Assembly (NCBI GenBank): GCA_002421905.1
Contig: DISK01000015.1
Span: 89,974 to 153,973 of the forward strand
Direction: 5' to 3'
DNA: 64,000 nucleotides
DNA from: Micavibrio sp. UBA6212
GTDB taxonomy: Bacteria; Pseudomonadota; Alphaproteobacteria; Micavibrionales; Micavibrionaceae
Numbering within the stretch: the first letter of the stretch is position 1; every line of letters begins with the position of its first letter. The position numbers were made by a program, and so were the translations under genes. Below are positions 7,644 to 16,599 of this stretch, in pieces. Under the pieces are notes generated by a model. It was not told the DNA's origin and did not search any database. It was given only the letters and a program-made list of their open reading frames with translations.

Positions 7644-10600
7644 TTAATCCGCTAGAACTTCATCTGTTTTAAGCTGCGGTGCATTTTTGAGTTGTTCGGG
7701 AATATTCGCAGGAGCAGTTGTTTTCTTTTCAACCTGCGGACGGGTTGGTGGTTCGGTTGTTTCTTTCACTGGCCCAGTCAGGTCTTCTCTGAGACTCTCC
7801 AGAAAATCTTTGAACATATCTGTCTCACCAATAATGTTGTTGATCGTGTCCCGATCAGCCAACAGAATATTTTGTCTGGGTCTGGTTACCACTTCGAACT
7901 CTCTGGCCTTGGATGTCTGGCTCATCGAGTCGCCGTACCTCTCGCGCAGATTAGCCAGCACATAGCGATTATCGGCCAGATATAGCGCAACAGCCCAATC
8001 CATAATCAGCTTGGCTTGGACATCGCTTAACGGACGGGTCAGAGAAATATCCTGCTTGGCGACAAGCTGCTCTAAAGCGTCTGCGGCGTCTTGCCATTTT
8101 TTGGCTTTCCAGGCGATGTCCGCGCGCAGGCGCAAGACATCTTCATCTTGTGATAACAAGGACAGTGCTGCAAAAGATTTCTGGGTGTCTCCCATTTGGG
8201 CGTGGGATTTTGCCCTTAACAAGGCAATTTGTCTGTGCTTTGGATCAGCTTGTTCCGAGGGCTGCCCTTTCAGAAAAATATCGGCTTTTTCCAAAGATTC
8301 CAGAGCATCTTTCGGTTTATTATCCAGAACCTGCATGGCCGCCAATCTGATTGCGACCGTGGCCCCTTCCAATCCAGAAAGTCGTGTATCAACCTGCTGC
8401 TTAAGCAAATTGATCGCGCGTGGTAACAGATCCACATCCGCCATGCGTTCGGCTAACTGCCTTGCCAATCGATCTCCTTCGGCCCCTTTTGGCACCAGAT
8501 CGGCAAATTCGTCATATAATGTCAAGGCATCAACAGGTGAAAGCGTTTGAATTTTATCCGTCATGTACAAATCCTGAAAGGTTGCATGCATGACTTTTGA
8601 AATCATTTTTCCTTGTTCAGAATTCGGAATGAGAGTTGATGCCTGACGCATCAGCCCCAGCGCCCTGATAGGGTTACCTTCTTCAAGATACAATTTCCCG
8701 AGATTGAAGTTGATGGCTGTTTCCAATTCATCACCGCGCCATGCATATCTCAATCCTTCCAGAGTATAGATCGCCTTATCAATCGTGATTTCTTTTTGCC
8801 CAAAGCGCAACATGGACAATGCCAGTTTTGATTTGGCGCGGTACAAATCATCTTTTCCAATTTCAAGGGCAGACCAGAGTTCTTTGGCTTTGTTGAGATC
8901 TCCCTTCTGACGGTTCAACTCACCTTGCAGATACATCAAAGCAGCACCGTATGCGATCGACGTATTCGGTTTAATTTTTTCTTCAAGAATTTTTAGAGTT
9001 TTTTCTGCTTTGGTTTTATTCCCTTCGCGCAGGGAAATTTCTGCCACACGCAACCCCACCGGAAACTCTATTTCTGCAGGGTACCCCTCCAGAACATCAA
9101 GGTTCGACGGCAAAGTTTTTGCAGCCTGTTGCCAGTCATCAAGTCCGGAAAGGGCATAGGCTTTCCAGATTTTTACTTCATTGATGTTTTCCAGTACAGG
9201 GTTGGAAAGCTTATCAAATGATTCCTTAAAATTTCCGGCCATAGCGGACGCCACACCGCGCAAGGCCTGAAATTCTGTGTTTTGCGTCAACTCTGGTGTG
9301 TATTGTTCGGCCAGATCGAAATACCCTTCTGCCTCTTGCGCAAAGCCGTGCGAGAGCATCATTCTCCCCAAGAAGATCATACCTTCGGTTTTCTTTTGGT
9401 CCGTCTGTTCTAAAAGTCCCGATAAAATCAAACGCTGGTTATCGGTCACAGATGTGTAATCGTCTCCGTTTTTCCAGTTTGAAAAATCAAATATTTTTTC
9501 AACTTCTCCGGAAGGGGATGGTTCTTCTTCAGGTTCCTGCGCAGAATTTTTATAGGGAAGAATATCCTTCATCTGGGATAACGCCAAGCCACCCAGTCTT
9601 GTAATTTTTGCTCCATCACTGTTCTTTTCGACGCTCAGATCATCCACTTTGCCGATAACTGCAAACCCGACGATGCTTGGCAGAGTTTCAAATTCACCGA
9701 ACCGTTGAGGCTGCCCCAAAAAATCCTGTGCGCTGTTAACAATACCAACCCATATTTGCTCGCCTGTTTCAGGGTCTTTGACACGGGATATGCGGTGCAG
9801 TGATTTCCCGGGCCACGCCAGTGAAGGCCCGTCATCCTGACCCGTAATTGATTGTCCGGTATTATCAAGGCGCACCAATGGTTCGGGCTGATATTTTCCT
9901 GCGTCCCCAGAGTCTGACGATGTCATGTCAATCTTCCAGATCAACCCGCCACCATCGCCAGAAAGTTTATATCCGTTGGGTTTCTCCATGCGGAAAATAG
10001 TTGTGTCGATTGCAGGTATCCTCTGAAACTCGGGGAATTTATCACGATCCGGCCCTTCAATTTGCGGAGGAATTACCACATCAGGCTTATCAATCACGAT
10101 CCAGATTCTGTTTCCTTTTTCAAAGGCCGCCATACCAAAAGATGTTGTTCCTGCCACATTGATGGTGTGAGGTTGCAACACTGGTGCAGCTTCTTTTTTC
10201 TGCTGTTCCGGAGCTGTCGTGGATTCCTTCATGTCATCCACAATAATGCGGTTGGACATTGATGGGTCTTGGGCAATCTTACGCGAGATCTTTTCTTCTT
10301 CGGATAACTCCGGAGGGTCTTCAACCTTTGTTTCTGTTGTCTCGATTTTTTTTGTCAGGGAAACAGGGGCGGATACCGGAGGCTTTTCTGTTTTTTCCGG
10401 TTCAGCTTTTTCTGTTGTTTTTGTGTCCGGAGCTTTGGTCGGCTTGTCAGTTGATGGGGTTCCTCTTAAATCGACAATAATCCGTTTATCAATCGCAAAA
10501 TGGCGAACGGAAATCCCCGCAGAAAAATCAATCTCGACCTCATTGTCGTTCAGGATTTTATATCCCTCTACTCTTGATAATGTGTCGGGGGATTCTCCTT

Positions 10601-10832
10601 GCGTCTCAAGCTTTACAGGTTCGGAGAATTTCAAGACCAACTGGCTGCCTTCCTGAATCACCGTATATTTCGGAGCATGTTCCCCTTGGAAGACGATCCG
10701 TGTGTATCCGTTGTGATCGCCGCCCCTGACCTGAACAGACGTTTCGGCTGCGCCCGCACTATGGAAAGGCACGGACGACGAGAGCAAGGCCAACGCCATG
10801 ACGGAAGACAGGTGACTCCTGATTCGGTTCAT
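7644..10832 (-). CDS. Large exported TPR-repeat protein
   Basis: This ~1062-residue protein is probably periplasmic or envelope-associated. The start at 10832 (MNRIRSHLSS) begins a signal peptide ending HSAGAAE; an upstream ATG at 10868 would add 12 residues. Residues ~35-130 look like a beta-rich AMIN-type wall-binding module (YTRIVFQGEHAPKYTVIQEG; RIIVDLRG). A Lys/Glu/Pro-rich linker follows to ~220, then a second beta region, then a long helical solenoid from ~480 to ~980 with TPR-like helices (AEGYFDLAEQYTPEL; KDALESLEKADIFLKG). It lies downstream of cheY-cheZ but behind a terminator. Proteins of this type often neighbour chemotaxis/motor genes in Rhodospirillales; the role is unknown. 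Confidence 0.8.
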   Translation of the reverse strand: MNRIRSHLSSVMALALLSSSVPFHSAGAAETSVQVRGGDHNGYTRIVFQGEHAPKYTVIQEGSQLVLKFSEPVKLETQGESPDTLSRVEGYKILNDNEVEIDFSAGISVRHFAIDKRIIVDLRGTPSTDKPTKAPDTKTTEKAEPEKTEKPPVSAPVSLTKKIETTETKVEDPPELSEEEKISRKIAQDPSMSNRIIVDDMKESTTAPEQQKKEAAPVLQPHTINVAGTTSFGMAAFEKGNRIWIVIDKPDVVIPPQIEGPDRDKFPEFQRIPAIDTTIFRMEKPNGYKLSGDGGGLIWKIDMTSSDSGDAGKYQPEPLVRLDNTGQSITGQDDGPSLAWPGKSLHRISRVKDPETGEQIWVGIVNSAQDFLGQPQRFGEFETLPSIVGFAVIGKVDDLSVEKNSDGAKITRLGGLALSQMKDILPYKNSAQEPEEEPSPSGEVEKIFDFSNWKNGDDYTSVTDNQRLILSGLLEQTDQKKTEGMIFLGRMMLSHGFAQEAEGYFDLAEQYTPELTQNTEFQALRGVASAMAGNFKESFDKLSNPVLENINEVKIWKAYALSGLDDWQQAAKTLPSNLDVLEGYPAEIEFPVGLRVAEISLREGNKTKAEKTLKILEEKIKPNTSIAYGAALMYLQGELNRQKGDLNKAKELWSALEIGKDDLYRAKSKLALSMLRFGQKEITIDKAIYTLEGLRYAWRGDELETAINFNLGKLYLEEGNPIRALGLMRQASTLIPNSEQGKMISKVMHATFQDLYMTDKIQTLSPVDALTLYDEFADLVPKGAEGDRLARQLAERMADVDLLPRAINLLKQQVDTRLSGLEGATVAIRLAAMQVLDNKPKDALESLEKADIFLKGQPSEQADPKHRQIALLRAKSHAQMGDTQKSFAALSLLSQDEDVLRLRADIAWKAKKWQDAADALEQLVAKQDISLTRPLSDVQAKLIMDWAVALYLADNRYVLANLRERYGDSMSQTSKAREFEVVTRPRQNILLADRDTINNIIGETDMFKDFLESLREDLTGPVKETTEPPTRPQVEKKTTAPANIPEQLKNAPQLKTDEVLAD

Positions 10833-10890
10833 ATTATGAAAGTGCCACAGCTTATGCAGGTTCCGCAAGACAGGGCTTGGTGCAAAAACG

Positions 10891-10917
10891 AAAAAACCCC
10901 AGAAATATAAAGGGGTT
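10891..10917 (-). terminator. Intrinsic terminator after cheZ
   Basis: On the minus strand, AACCCC (10917-10912) pairs with GGGGTT (10900-10895) around an AT-rich loop and is followed by T-residues (complement of 10891-10896). It lies 39 bp past the cheZ stop and just before the TPR gene start, separating the two. Confidence 0.65.
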
Positions 10918-10955
10918 AATTGTGTTTGCTCTATTTTGGAAAGGAAAACGAAGTT

Positions 10956-11552
10956 TTAGAAAAGATCTTCCAAAAGCTTGTCAATATCAGCCTGTGATAT
11001 GGCCTTATCCGGCATCTGAGGGCCATTTAACAGTCTGGCATCCCCTGTTCTGGTATCTTCGACTGTTTCAGGCTCTGTGGAAGTCGGTATTTTGTCCTTC
11101 AAGACATCCATCAACAGAGTAACTTTCTCATCAATGGCTTTCAGACTTTTAACTACCTTGGTAATACGTTGTCCGGTAATGTCCTGAAAGGAACAGGCTT
11201 CCAGAATTTTCGTAACTTCACTGACCAGAAAATCCTTATGTGCGGAATCAAGATTCTCGGCATATTCCGTAACAGCATCGCAAGAATCCATAATGGTTCC
11301 TGTTGCAGCTTCAGTTGCCGCCACAACAGCGTCCAGTTCATCCGTTGCAATGGGAATATGCGTTCCGGATATGTCCATGGCATGCGTTGCGTTGATATCT
11401 GCGCGTGTGGACTCAATAATATCATGGAGGTCTTTTAGTTCGGCATAGATATGCTCACGGGAAATTTCACCCGCAGCACCAACCTTCTCGATAACGGAAT
11501 TAATCAGGTTAATGACCTTATCCCGCCCAATTTCCTTTTTTGGAATATCCAT
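10956..11552 (-). CDS. cheZ: CheY-P phosphatase CheZ
   Basis: This 198-residue helical protein dephosphorylates CheY-P. The catalytic helix region ACSFQDITGQRITKVVKSLK (residues ~130-149) carries the QxxxQ-type Gln residues expected for CheZ. The C-terminal 15 residues (AISQADIDKLLEDLF) form a CheY-docking peptide that closely resembles the FliM peptide LNQAEIDSLL encoded at the 13645 gene. It lies 30 bp downstream of cheY in a cheY-cheZ operon. Confidence 0.92.
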   Translation of the reverse strand: MDIPKKEIGRDKVINLINSVIEKVGAAGEISREHIYAELKDLHDIIESTRADINATHAMDISGTHIPIATDELDAVVAATEAATGTIMDSCDAVTEYAENLDSAHKDFLVSEVTKILEACSFQDITGQRITKVVKSLKAIDEKVTLLMDVLKDKIPTSTEPETVEDTRTGDARLLNGPQMPDKAISQADIDKLLEDLF

Positions 11553-11582
11553 TGTAGCTCTCCCACGGGGAAGTTGATTATC

Positions 11583-11969
11583 TTAGAACTCACCCAGAAC
11601 GGAGACAAGTTTGGTTTTTAATGTTTCAGCATTGAAAGGTTTGACGATATAATTGCTAACGCCGGCCTGTTTTGCGGCGATCACATTTTCGGTCTTGCTT
11701 TCCGCAGTCACCATAACAAATGGGACATTGGCATTGGAAGGAAGCTGGCGGACATGCTTCAACAAATCAAGACCTGACATCGGTTCCATATTCCAATCGG
11801 AAATAACAAGGCCATAATCTTTGTTTTTGAACTTCTCCAGCGCCATAGAACCGTCTGTCGCTTCATCAACATTATTGAAACCAAGCTGCTTCAGCAGATT
11901 TCCAATAATACGCAACATTGTTTTATAGTCATCTACGATGAGGACGTTCATGTTTTTGTCAACTGACAT
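11583..11969 (-). CDS. cheY: Chemotaxis response regulator CheY
   Basis: This single-domain receiver of 128 residues shows Asp13-Asp14, the phospho-acceptor Asp58 in VISDWNMEP, Thr88 (MVTAE) and Lys110 (VKPF). The KQLGFNNVDEATDGSMALEKF segment is typical of CheY rather than of transcription-factor receivers. It precedes cheZ. The 180-bp leader upstream holds two perfect 14-bp palindromes. Confidence 0.95.
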   Translation of the reverse strand: MSVDKNMNVLIVDDYKTMLRIIGNLLKQLGFNNVDEATDGSMALEKFKNKDYGLVISDWNMEPMSGLDLLKHVRQLPSNANVPFVMVTAESKTENVIAAKQAGVSNYIVKPFNAETLKTKLVSVLGEF

Positions 11970-12006
11970 AATTCCGGCTCCTTAGGGATATTCATGAAGT
12001 GATTCA

Positions 12007-12020
12007 GAGTCGTACGACTC
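12007..12020. promoter_or_regulatory. Perfect 14-bp palindrome upstream of cheY
   Basis: GAGTCGTACGACTC is fully self-complementary and lies 38 bp upstream of the cheY ATG, in the gap between cheY and motE. It could be an operator; no known regulator is assigned. Confidence 0.4.
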
Positions 12021-12036
12021 CGCCATACCAAGATAT

Positions 12037-12050
12037 CTTTTCATGAAAAG
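12037..12050. promoter_or_regulatory. Second perfect 14-bp palindrome upstream of cheY
   Basis: CTTTTCATGAAAAG is fully self-complementary. Its TTCATGAA core recurs at 11991-11998 closer to cheY. Two related cores about 50 bp apart suggest a repeated operator. Confidence 0.4.
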
Positions 12051-12149
12051 ATTAACAAAAGGCTACGCAAAAAGCTCGGCTTGTATATTAGAACAGGACA
12101 AAATACCGCAGTATCTACCAGAAAGTATAGTTTTTTATTCTGCCCTACC

Positions 12150-12941
12150 CTATTGAGGTATGTCGGGCAGTTTCTTTTGTTCGGCCAGCAGGGTTGTCAG
12201 AGCACGCGCACGATCTGCCTCCATCGCAGCCATGATTGGCGCCGATTTTCCCTCTGGCATCTTCCCAATCACTTCGACCAGAATATCCATATCCAATGTA
12301 TTGAATATGCGCGCGGCGTCTTTGGGCTTCATCCCCGTGTATATTTTGACCAGGCTGTTCAGACGCGAAGACTCTTCTTCCGACTGCTGTTTCAACAAGC
12401 TCTTGATTTCATCACGAATGCCCATCATTTCCTTGTATTTACGATCCAGCTCCTGCTGTCCTGCGTCCAGCAAGGCTTCTCTGCCGCTTAATACTTTCTC
12501 GCGCTCGTCGAGATCACGGCGACGCTCGACCAAATCTTTATACATCTGTTCCTTGATGTCGGAGTGTTCCGTATCAACATCCTTCGCATCTTCCCATTTC
12601 TTTGCAGGGACTTCACCCGAAGCACCCTCCATGGATGGCAGAGTAATATCTCCCGCACCTGATTCTTGTTCACTATTTTCAATCTCTGGCGATTTAAGAT
12701 GTTCGGTCGAAGGTTGAGTTCCGACAGCATCCGCCGACGAATCCTTGAGCTTAGCCGGCTGTTTGTCCTGTGACTTATCTGATGTTTCTTCTGCAAAAGC
12801 TTCACCGGATAAGGTCTTGAATGTCAGAACCGCATCACCAACACGGATCACGAAAGCAAGCATTGCGACCAGTATCAGAACAGGCAAAATCCGAAGCCTT
12901 GACTTCCACTTTCCTTGCGAAAATTTTCCGATCAGTTTCAT
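12150..12941 (-). CDS. MotE-like flagellar protein (MgtE N-domain fold)
   Basis: This 263-residue protein has an N-terminal membrane anchor (residues ~16-38, LRILPVLILVAMLAFVIRV), an acidic/Ser linker, and a charged coiled coil (~130-190, RRRDLDEREKVLSGREALLD). A C-terminal MgtE-N/FliG-like helical domain follows (KIYTGMKPKDAARIFNTLDM, EVIGKMPEGKSAPIMAAM). This is the architecture of MotE, a periplasmic motility chaperone in alphaproteobacteria. It lies in the order fliL-fliM-DUF6468-motE on the minus strand. Assignment is by architecture and context. Confidence 0.8.
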   Translation of the reverse strand: MKLIGKFSQGKWKSRLRILPVLILVAMLAFVIRVGDAVLTFKTLSGEAFAEETSDKSQDKQPAKLKDSSADAVGTQPSTEHLKSPEIENSEQESGAGDITLPSMEGASGEVPAKKWEDAKDVDTEHSDIKEQMYKDLVERRRDLDEREKVLSGREALLDAGQQELDRKYKEMMGIRDEIKSLLKQQSEEESSRLNSLVKIYTGMKPKDAARIFNTLDMDILVEVIGKMPEGKSAPIMAAMEADRARALTTLLAEQKKLPDIPQ

Positions 12942-12977
12942 ACAGAAGGCCTTTTCTTTTTTAGTATATGCTTTTTA

Positions 12978-13595
12978 TCATTTGCGGCCAGAACCGCGGT
13001 TCTTCAAGGCTGCTGCCAAGTCACGTTCCGCTTTGCTCAAAAACGGATCTGCATCATCCAGATCTTCTTCCTCCATGGATTCATCATAATCAGGATCACG
13101 GATGGCGAAAGATGGTTCCAGAGAAGGAACAACTCTTTGTTTGTCTCCTTTGGGCAACATCTCTTCATATTTTGATTTTACTGCCTGAGCAGAAGAATTT
13201 GTCGAAGACGATGATTTCTGTCCGGGATAGACCGAGCTGACAACTTTTTGTCCAATATTGTCGGCTATCTCACGATTTTTCTCGGCCAGTTTTTCAAGAC
13301 GCCCTGCCAGAGAGTCTCCAGCTTCGGTCATCAGGGACAGTTCATCGCACAGGCCTTGAGCCTTGGAAACCATCCGGCGAAGATCTTCCCCTTTGGTCGT
13401 TGACATGTCATCAAGTTCAGAAATTCCTTCTTGTGCTCTGGTGATCTGGGTCGAGAGTTCACGGATCAAACGTTCCATTTCTGACCTGTTAGAGCGGAAA
13501 ATACTCAAATGCTTATTGAGGCGAACCGCATAAAATATTGTCGCGCCCAGCATCACAATTACAAGCAGATCAAAAACCAACGTCAAAGCGGGCAT
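12978..13595 (-). CDS. DUF6468 flagellar-cluster protein
   Basis: This 205-residue protein has one N-terminal transmembrane helix (residues ~4-24) followed by a long coiled coil (SEMERLIRELSTQITRAQEG; LAGRLEKLAEKNREIADNIG) and a charged C-terminal tail. It matches the DUF6468 pattern seen between fliM and motE in many alphaproteobacteria; the biochemical role is not known. It lies 49 bp after fliM and 36 bp before motE, so probably co-transcribed. Confidence 0.8.
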   Translation of the reverse strand: MPALTLVFDLLVIVMLGATIFYAVRLNKHLSIFRSNRSEMERLIRELSTQITRAQEGISELDDMSTTKGEDLRRMVSKAQGLCDELSLMTEAGDSLAGRLEKLAEKNREIADNIGQKVVSSVYPGQKSSSSTNSSAQAVKSKYEEMLPKGDKQRVVPSLEPSFAIRDPDYDESMEEEDLDDADPFLSKAERDLAAALKNRGSGRK

Positions 13596-13644
13596 AAGCT
13601 ATCTTTCTGTTACTCTAAACATTCTTTTACTCAGTTATTCTTTG

Positions 13645-14778
13645 TTACTCTTTTTCGGGAGGAATATAGTTTTCGATACGAACAGCTATATTTCCTTCTT
13701 TTTGTCCCATCGGCCCCGCAAACATGGTGAAATCACCGCATCTCAGCTCGATCTGGTCGCTTGGTTTTGTGTTAAACATCACCAGCGTGCCCTTCTTCCA
13801 ATTCAACATGTCACGCAACATAACGGTCTTTTCACCCATCACGGCCTGCATATATACATCTGTCATATATAGTTCGTTGGTCAAGTGGGTTTCCCAGATC
13901 GAGTCCCGACCGAATTTTTCCCCCATGAACATTTGCAGCAGCAATTCACGGACAGGTTCCAAGGTCGCGTAAGGGATCAAAATCTCGATCCGTCCACCAC
14001 GGTCACCCATATCAATCCGCATCCGCACGAGAACACAAGCATTTCCCGATTGGGTAATGGCGGCAAAGCGCGGATTGGTTTCAATATTTTCCAGTTTGAA
14101 GCTGACTGGCGAAAGCGGGTCAAACGCCGTGGACATATCATGGAGCGCCACATTCAGCATCCGCTCCACCAATTTGGTTTCAATAGTGGTATAAGGGCGG
14201 CCCTCAACACGAATAGACGGTGTTCCTTTCCGACCACCGAGCAAGACATCCACCACAGAATAAATCAGGGCGCTATCGACCACGATCAATCCGTTATTGT
14301 CCCACTCCTCGGCCTTGAACACGGTGAGCATAGCGGGCAACGGGATCGAGTTCAAATAATCACCGAAACGGACAGTTGAAATCTGGTCAAGCGAGACCTC
14401 GACGTTATCCGAGGTCAGGTTTCTCAAAGATGTGGACATCAACCGCACCAGACGGTCAAAAACAATATCCAGCATCGGCAGGCGTTCATAATTAATCAAT
14501 GCGGCATTAATCAATGCCATGACGCCCGATGTTTCCTGTTCGGGGCCTTCCGAGTCAAAGCCGAGCAAAGAGTCAATTTCTGCCTGGTTCAGAATACGAG
14601 TGCCTGTCCCGTCTCCTCCCCCTTCACCACCGACGGACGGGACTTCATCCATCTCCATACCACCAGACTCAGCGCCCGCCGCAGAGGCGTCGCCATCTCC
14701 TTCGCCGGACATGGATTCCCATTCCTCCATCATACGGCGTTCTTCTTCACTCATCTGATCTGTTTCGGTATCTGCCAT
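13645..14778 (-). CDS. fliM: Flagellar motor switch protein FliM
   Basis: This 377-residue C-ring protein binds CheY-P and sets rotation direction. The CheY-binding peptide LNQAEIDSLLGF sits at residues 63-74 instead of at the very N-terminus, behind an unusual ~60-residue acidic, Gly/Ser/Met-rich extension. The middle CheC-like domain (LVRLMSTSLRNLTSDNVEV, LVVDSALIYSVVDVLLGG) and the C-terminal SpoA domain (MLRDMLNWKKGTLVMFNTKP) are intact. fliL lies directly upstream. Confidence 0.96.
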   Translation of the reverse strand: MADTETDQMSEEERRMMEEWESMSGEGDGDASAAGAESGGMEMDEVPSVGGEGGGDGTGTRILNQAEIDSLLGFDSEGPEQETSGVMALINAALINYERLPMLDIVFDRLVRLMSTSLRNLTSDNVEVSLDQISTVRFGDYLNSIPLPAMLTVFKAEEWDNNGLIVVDSALIYSVVDVLLGGRKGTPSIRVEGRPYTTIETKLVERMLNVALHDMSTAFDPLSPVSFKLENIETNPRFAAITQSGNACVLVRMRIDMGDRGGRIEILIPYATLEPVRELLLQMFMGEKFGRDSIWETHLTNELYMTDVYMQAVMGEKTVMLRDMLNWKKGTLVMFNTKPSDQIELRCGDFTMFAGPMGQKEGNIAVRIENYIPPEKE

Positions 14779-14880
14779 CAGATCATCCTTCCGGTATCCT
14801 ACTTACATCTTTTTTCTTATTGATTCTGGTTGATATACAAAAAGCGGGCCAGATCATTATTTTTGTTGTTATTCTTATGG

Positions 14881-15465
14881 TTATTGTATCAGAATTTCCT
14901 GAAAAAGGACATCCTTGACCTCAACGGGGGCCGCCGCTGCATTGACGCGCGCCAAAAGTTCCATTTGAAGACGATAAATTCCTTTAGACCCCCGCAAGTC
15001 CTCAACACGCAATTCCCGCAGGTATGTCTGGAACTGGTCAATAACGCGCGGCATGACGGCTTCAACCTTTTTCATATCTTCATCATTGGCCAACTCCAGC
15101 TGGATGGACAAGCGCAAATATCTTGGTTGTCCCGAACTGGTCAAATTTACAATCAGGTCTGGGATCTTCATAAAGACCGCCCCCGCAGCATGTTCGCCTT
15201 TGCCGTGTTCGCCTTCTGCCCCTGCCTCGCCCTCTTTAGTGGATCCTTCTGCGTGTTCGCCTTCCGTTGCAGCAGCTTTTTCTCCACCTTTCCCAAGGAC
15301 CTTATCCAGCATCCCGCTGAAATAAAGCCCTGCACCACCTCCCAGCAACAACAGGATCGGGACAATAATCATAACCAATTTCTTGGTTTTTCCACCACCA
15401 TCTGCAGCGGCAGCGTCGGCGCCTTCCTCAGATGTTTGATTTTCGGTGTTTTCTGCTTCGCTCAT
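14881..15465 (-). CDS. fliL: Flagellar basal body-associated protein FliL
   Basis: This 194-residue single-pass inner-membrane protein is associated with the stator. The N-terminal ~30 residues are acidic, then a helix KKLVMIIVPILLLLGGGAGLYF (~29-50), a Glu/Gly/His-rich linker, and a periplasmic domain with PDLIVNLTSSGQPRYLRLSI and YLRELRVEDLRGSKGIYRLQ. It heads the minus-strand run fliL-fliM-DUF6468-motE and faces flgF across a 340-bp divergent region. Confidence 0.93.
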   Translation of the reverse strand: MSEAENTENQTSEEGADAAAADGGGKTKKLVMIIVPILLLLGGGAGLYFSGMLDKVLGKGGEKAAATEGEHAEGSTKEGEAGAEGEHGKGEHAAGAVFMKIPDLIVNLTSSGQPRYLRLSIQLELANDEDMKKVEAVMPRVIDQFQTYLRELRVEDLRGSKGIYRLQMELLARVNAAAAPVEVKDVLFQEILIQ

Positions 15466-15604
15466 TGATGTCTTCCGTGACGAGATTCTGGATTTTAATT
15501 TATGGAATCATAATTCTACCCATTCTATCGAACAGCGGGAAGATGTTCAAACCGCATCTTTTCCCCTTTCCTCTTTGTTATGAATTTTATTCCGAAGGTT
15601 TGGC

Positions 15605-15617
15605 GGCAAAAACTGCC
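15605..15617. promoter_or_regulatory. Candidate FlbD enhancer site (flgF)
   Basis: GGCAAAAACTGCC is a GGCA-N5-TGCC inverted repeat located ~110 bp upstream of the flgF -24 box. The same pattern (GGCAAGTTTTGCC) lies upstream of flgI. Enhancers for sigma-54 activators act at such distances, and FlbD is encoded in this window; the binding itself is inferred. Confidence 0.45.
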
Positions 15618-15723
15618 TGCATCAGGTTATTGTTTGACAGAAAACATTTTCTGCCTAGCCCTCACAGCCCCTTCAGAACACCCCACATCCTCATAACATA
15701 TTGTTTTATATAAGATTTATTTC

Positions 15724-15740
15724 TTGGCACGTCTTTCGCA
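15724..15740 (+). promoter_or_regulatory. Sigma-54 promoter of flgF-flgG
   Basis: TTGGCACGTCTTTCGCA has GG at 15726-15727 and GC at 15738-15739 with 10 bp between, differing from consensus TGGCACG-N4-TTGCA at one position. The predicted start is near 15751, 55 bp before flgF. Confidence 0.82.
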
Positions 15741-15805
15741 ATGGAAACTGCGAGGCAATAGCCCCAATAAAACCCAAAACAAAAACGAAGGGTCAAGAGG
15801 TAAAA

Positions 15806-16540
15806 ATGGAAAATAGTCTTTATGTCGGATTATCGCGCCAATTGGTTCTGGATCACGCCATGACGCTGGTGGCCAACAATGTGGCGAACGCCAACACCCC
15901 CGGATATCGCGCACAAAATCCGATGTTCGAGGAATATATAGCCAAAAGCAATGGCTACACCGGTCAAGATCCCCTCTCAATGGTTTATGACATGGGACAA
16001 TATGATACGACTACGCCCGGTTCCATGCAGGTAACTGGTGGGACTTATGACGTTGCCCTGTTGGGGCCCGGTTTTATTGCTATTAATACCCCCAGCGGAG
16101 CCACTCAATATACAAGAGCAGGTGATTTCACTGTCAACGCGAATAATGAGCTGGTAACCGCGGATGGATACACAGTTTCCGGCCCTGGAGGGAATGCCAT
16201 TGGAATCCCTACCGATGCCAAGGAAATCTCCATAACAGATTCAGGTGAACTTACGGCAGACGGAAATGTTATCGGGCGGATTTCGGTTGTCGAATTTGAC
16301 AATATTCAGGATTTAACACCAGAGGGCGATGGTCTTTACTCCAGCAAATCTGCGGGACGCCCTGCAACCGAGACAACAGTCAGGCAAGGTTATCTCGAAG
16401 GGTCGAATGTCAACTCGGTTCAGGAAATGACCCGTATGATTGATATTCTGAGAACCTATCAGTCCACCATGAACATGATGAAGAACGAGCATGAGCGGCA
16501 AGTCAATGCCATTCAAAAGCTCTCGCAGACTACAGCATAA
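15806..16540 (+). CDS. flgF: Flagellar basal-body rod protein FlgF
   Basis: This 244-residue proximal/distal rod component starts at ATG 15806 (MENSLYVGLSRQLVLDHAM), behind AAGAGG, because the rod signature MTLVANNVANANTPGYRAQ follows immediately; the longer frame runs into the promoter. The C-terminus has the expected GYLEGSNVNSVQEMTRMIDI and LRTYQSTMNMMKNEHE helix. It is followed 59 bp later by flgG. Confidence 0.96.
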   Translation: MENSLYVGLSRQLVLDHAMTLVANNVANANTPGYRAQNPMFEEYIAKSNGYTGQDPLSMVYDMGQYDTTTPGSMQVTGGTYDVALLGPGFIAINTPSGATQYTRAGDFTVNANNELVTADGYTVSGPGGNAIGIPTDAKEISITDSGELTADGNVIGRISVVEFDNIQDLTPEGDGLYSSKSAGRPATETTVRQGYLEGSNVNSVQEMTRMIDILRTYQSTMNMMKNEHERQVNAIQKLSQTTA

Positions 16541-16599
16541 CGGACAAATGGCAGAATTATAAAAAGTAATAATAAGGGTAAGTAAAAAGGAGAAAAAAT

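Larger units (their letters stand above)
15466..15805. other. Divergent fliL/flgF intergenic region
   Basis: This 340-bp non-coding region contains a GGCA-N5-TGCC palindrome at 15605-15617 and a near-consensus sigma-54 promoter at 15724-15740 for flgF. No convincing promoter could be picked for fliL on the minus strand. Confidence 0.7.

Noticed and set aside
10219..10656. Long plus-strand frames antisense to the TPR gene (also seen antisense to cheZ, motE, fliM and FliK)
   Set aside because: They are shadows of the real minus- or plus-strand genes, with no ribosome-binding sites and Ser/Phe-rich composition typical of reverse-frame translation.
15466..15620. Sigma-54 promoter for fliL on the minus strand
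   Set aside because: The best candidate (within the GGCA/TGCC palindrome) has the GC two bases too close to the GG, so spacing is wrong.
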